6,766 bases of DNA from Thiosocius sp965601425 (GTDB taxonomy: Bacteria; Pseudomonadota; Gammaproteobacteria; Chromatiales; Chromatiaceae). The notes below the pieces were generated by a model. It saw nothing but the letters and a program-made list of their open reading frames with translations, had not been told where the DNA came from and did no database searches. This document shows, one piece after another, positions 6,534 through 6,766 of the stretch. The position numbers and the translations under genes are program-made. Each line of letters begins with the position of its first letter. Position 1 is the stretch's first letter. Location: NCBI GenBank assembly GCA_965601425.1, contig CBFCWF010000232.1:1-6766 (forward strand), written 5' to 3'.

Positions 6534-6563
6534 TGCCGGTCCGCCATCATCCGGCGCTTTTTT
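6533..6563 (+). terminator. Intrinsic terminator after the ATPase gene
   Basis: A 7-bp stem pairs 6533-6539 (GTGCCGG) with 6551-6557 (CCGGCGC), including one G-U pair, around an 11-nt loop. It is followed at once by six T (6558-6563). The stem begins on the last base of the TAG stop codon. It separates the ATPase gene from the glycosyltransferase downstream. Confidence 0.8.
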
Positions 6564-6658
6564 CGGCCCGCGAAGGCGATGCTTGTTGATCCTGGGATTG
6601 AGGGTATTCGCAGCGCCAGTCACTGCCGCCTGCGTCGATTTCAGATTGATGCGAAGCT

Positions 6659-6766
6659 TTGCGGCCTATTGACGTTTCATTCAGTGATAATCACGCTCGT
6701 GCCGTAACGCCTTTATCTATCGTGACTGTGACCTACAATGCGGCGGAAACCCTGCGCACCTGGCTC
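6659..6766 (+). CDS. Family 2 glycosyltransferase, N-terminal fragment
   Basis: The last codons of the window read LSIVTVTYNAAETLRTWL (from 6713), the first beta strand and nucleotide-binding turn of GT-A fold family 2 glycosyltransferases, which transfer sugars from nucleotide donors in polysaccharide assembly. The start is uncertain. The frame is open from a TGA at 6647-6649 and contains no ATG. TTG at 6659 would give about 18 residues before the first strand and is used here as a provisional start. GTG at 6722 would begin inside the strand. Neither has a good ribosome binding site. The rest of the gene lies beyond the window. The sugar it transfers is unknown; rhamnose is possible given the rfb operon, but that is speculation. 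Confidence 0.65.
   Translation, partial: MRPIDVSFSDNHARAVTPLSIVTVTYNAAETLRTWL

Noticed and set aside
6669..6691. TTGACG and GATAAT as a promoter for the glycosyltransferase gene.
   Set aside because: Only 11 bp separate the two boxes, too short for sigma-70.
1..6766. CRISPR arrays, tRNA or rRNA genes, insertion sequences.
   Set aside because: No regularly spaced repeats, RNA gene signatures, transposase motifs or terminal inverted repeats were seen on either strand.

Overview
The window is GC-rich (by eye somewhat over 60%) with a strong preference for G or C at third codon positions. The gene content suggests a Gram-negative bacterium that makes exopolysaccharide or O-antigen, most likely a proteobacterium of the Chromatiales/Ectothiorhodospiraceae type. 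That placement is an inference from protein style; no rRNA or other taxonomic marker is present.

Layout from left to right: (a) 1-336, plus strand, the 3' end of a TIGR03790-family gene, which appears frameshifted. (b) 376-3784, minus strand, a compact four-gene operon rfbB-rfbA-rfbC-rfbD (rmlBACD) that encodes the whole pathway from glucose-1-phosphate and dTTP to dTDP-L-rhamnose. It has two ATGA stop/start overlaps and one 9-nt gap, and it runs convergently into the TIGR03790 gene. (c) 3785-4174, a divergent intergenic region with a candidate sigma-54 (-24/-12) promoter pointing right. (d) 4175-5182, plus strand, a secreted zincin-type metalloprotease-like protein with a PEP-CTERM-like C-terminal sorting signal (VPVP variant). 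(e) 5183-5594, a gene-poor stretch with palindromes, ending in a candidate sigma-70 promoter. (f) 5595-6533, plus strand, an ExeA-like AAA ATPase of the kind found in exopolysaccharide/PEP-CTERM loci, followed by a clear intrinsic terminator. (g) 6659-6766, the first codons of a family 2 glycosyltransferase cut by the window edge.

The genes fit one theme, synthesis and export of a rhamnose-containing surface polysaccharide together with the exosortase/PEP-CTERM protein sorting system. TIGR03790 proteins are known to occur essentially only in genomes with an exosortase, PEP-CTERM systems are typically tied to exopolysaccharide loci, and PEP-CTERM genes have been linked to sigma-54 control through PrsK/PrsR. 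No exosortase gene lies in the window. Its presence in the genome is predicted, not seen.

The most interesting points are the non-canonical sorting signal and unusual zinc site of the metalloprotease-like protein, the candidate sigma-54 promoter upstream of it, and the frameshift in the TIGR03790 gene. I see no wholly new system. Most proteins belong to recognisable families.
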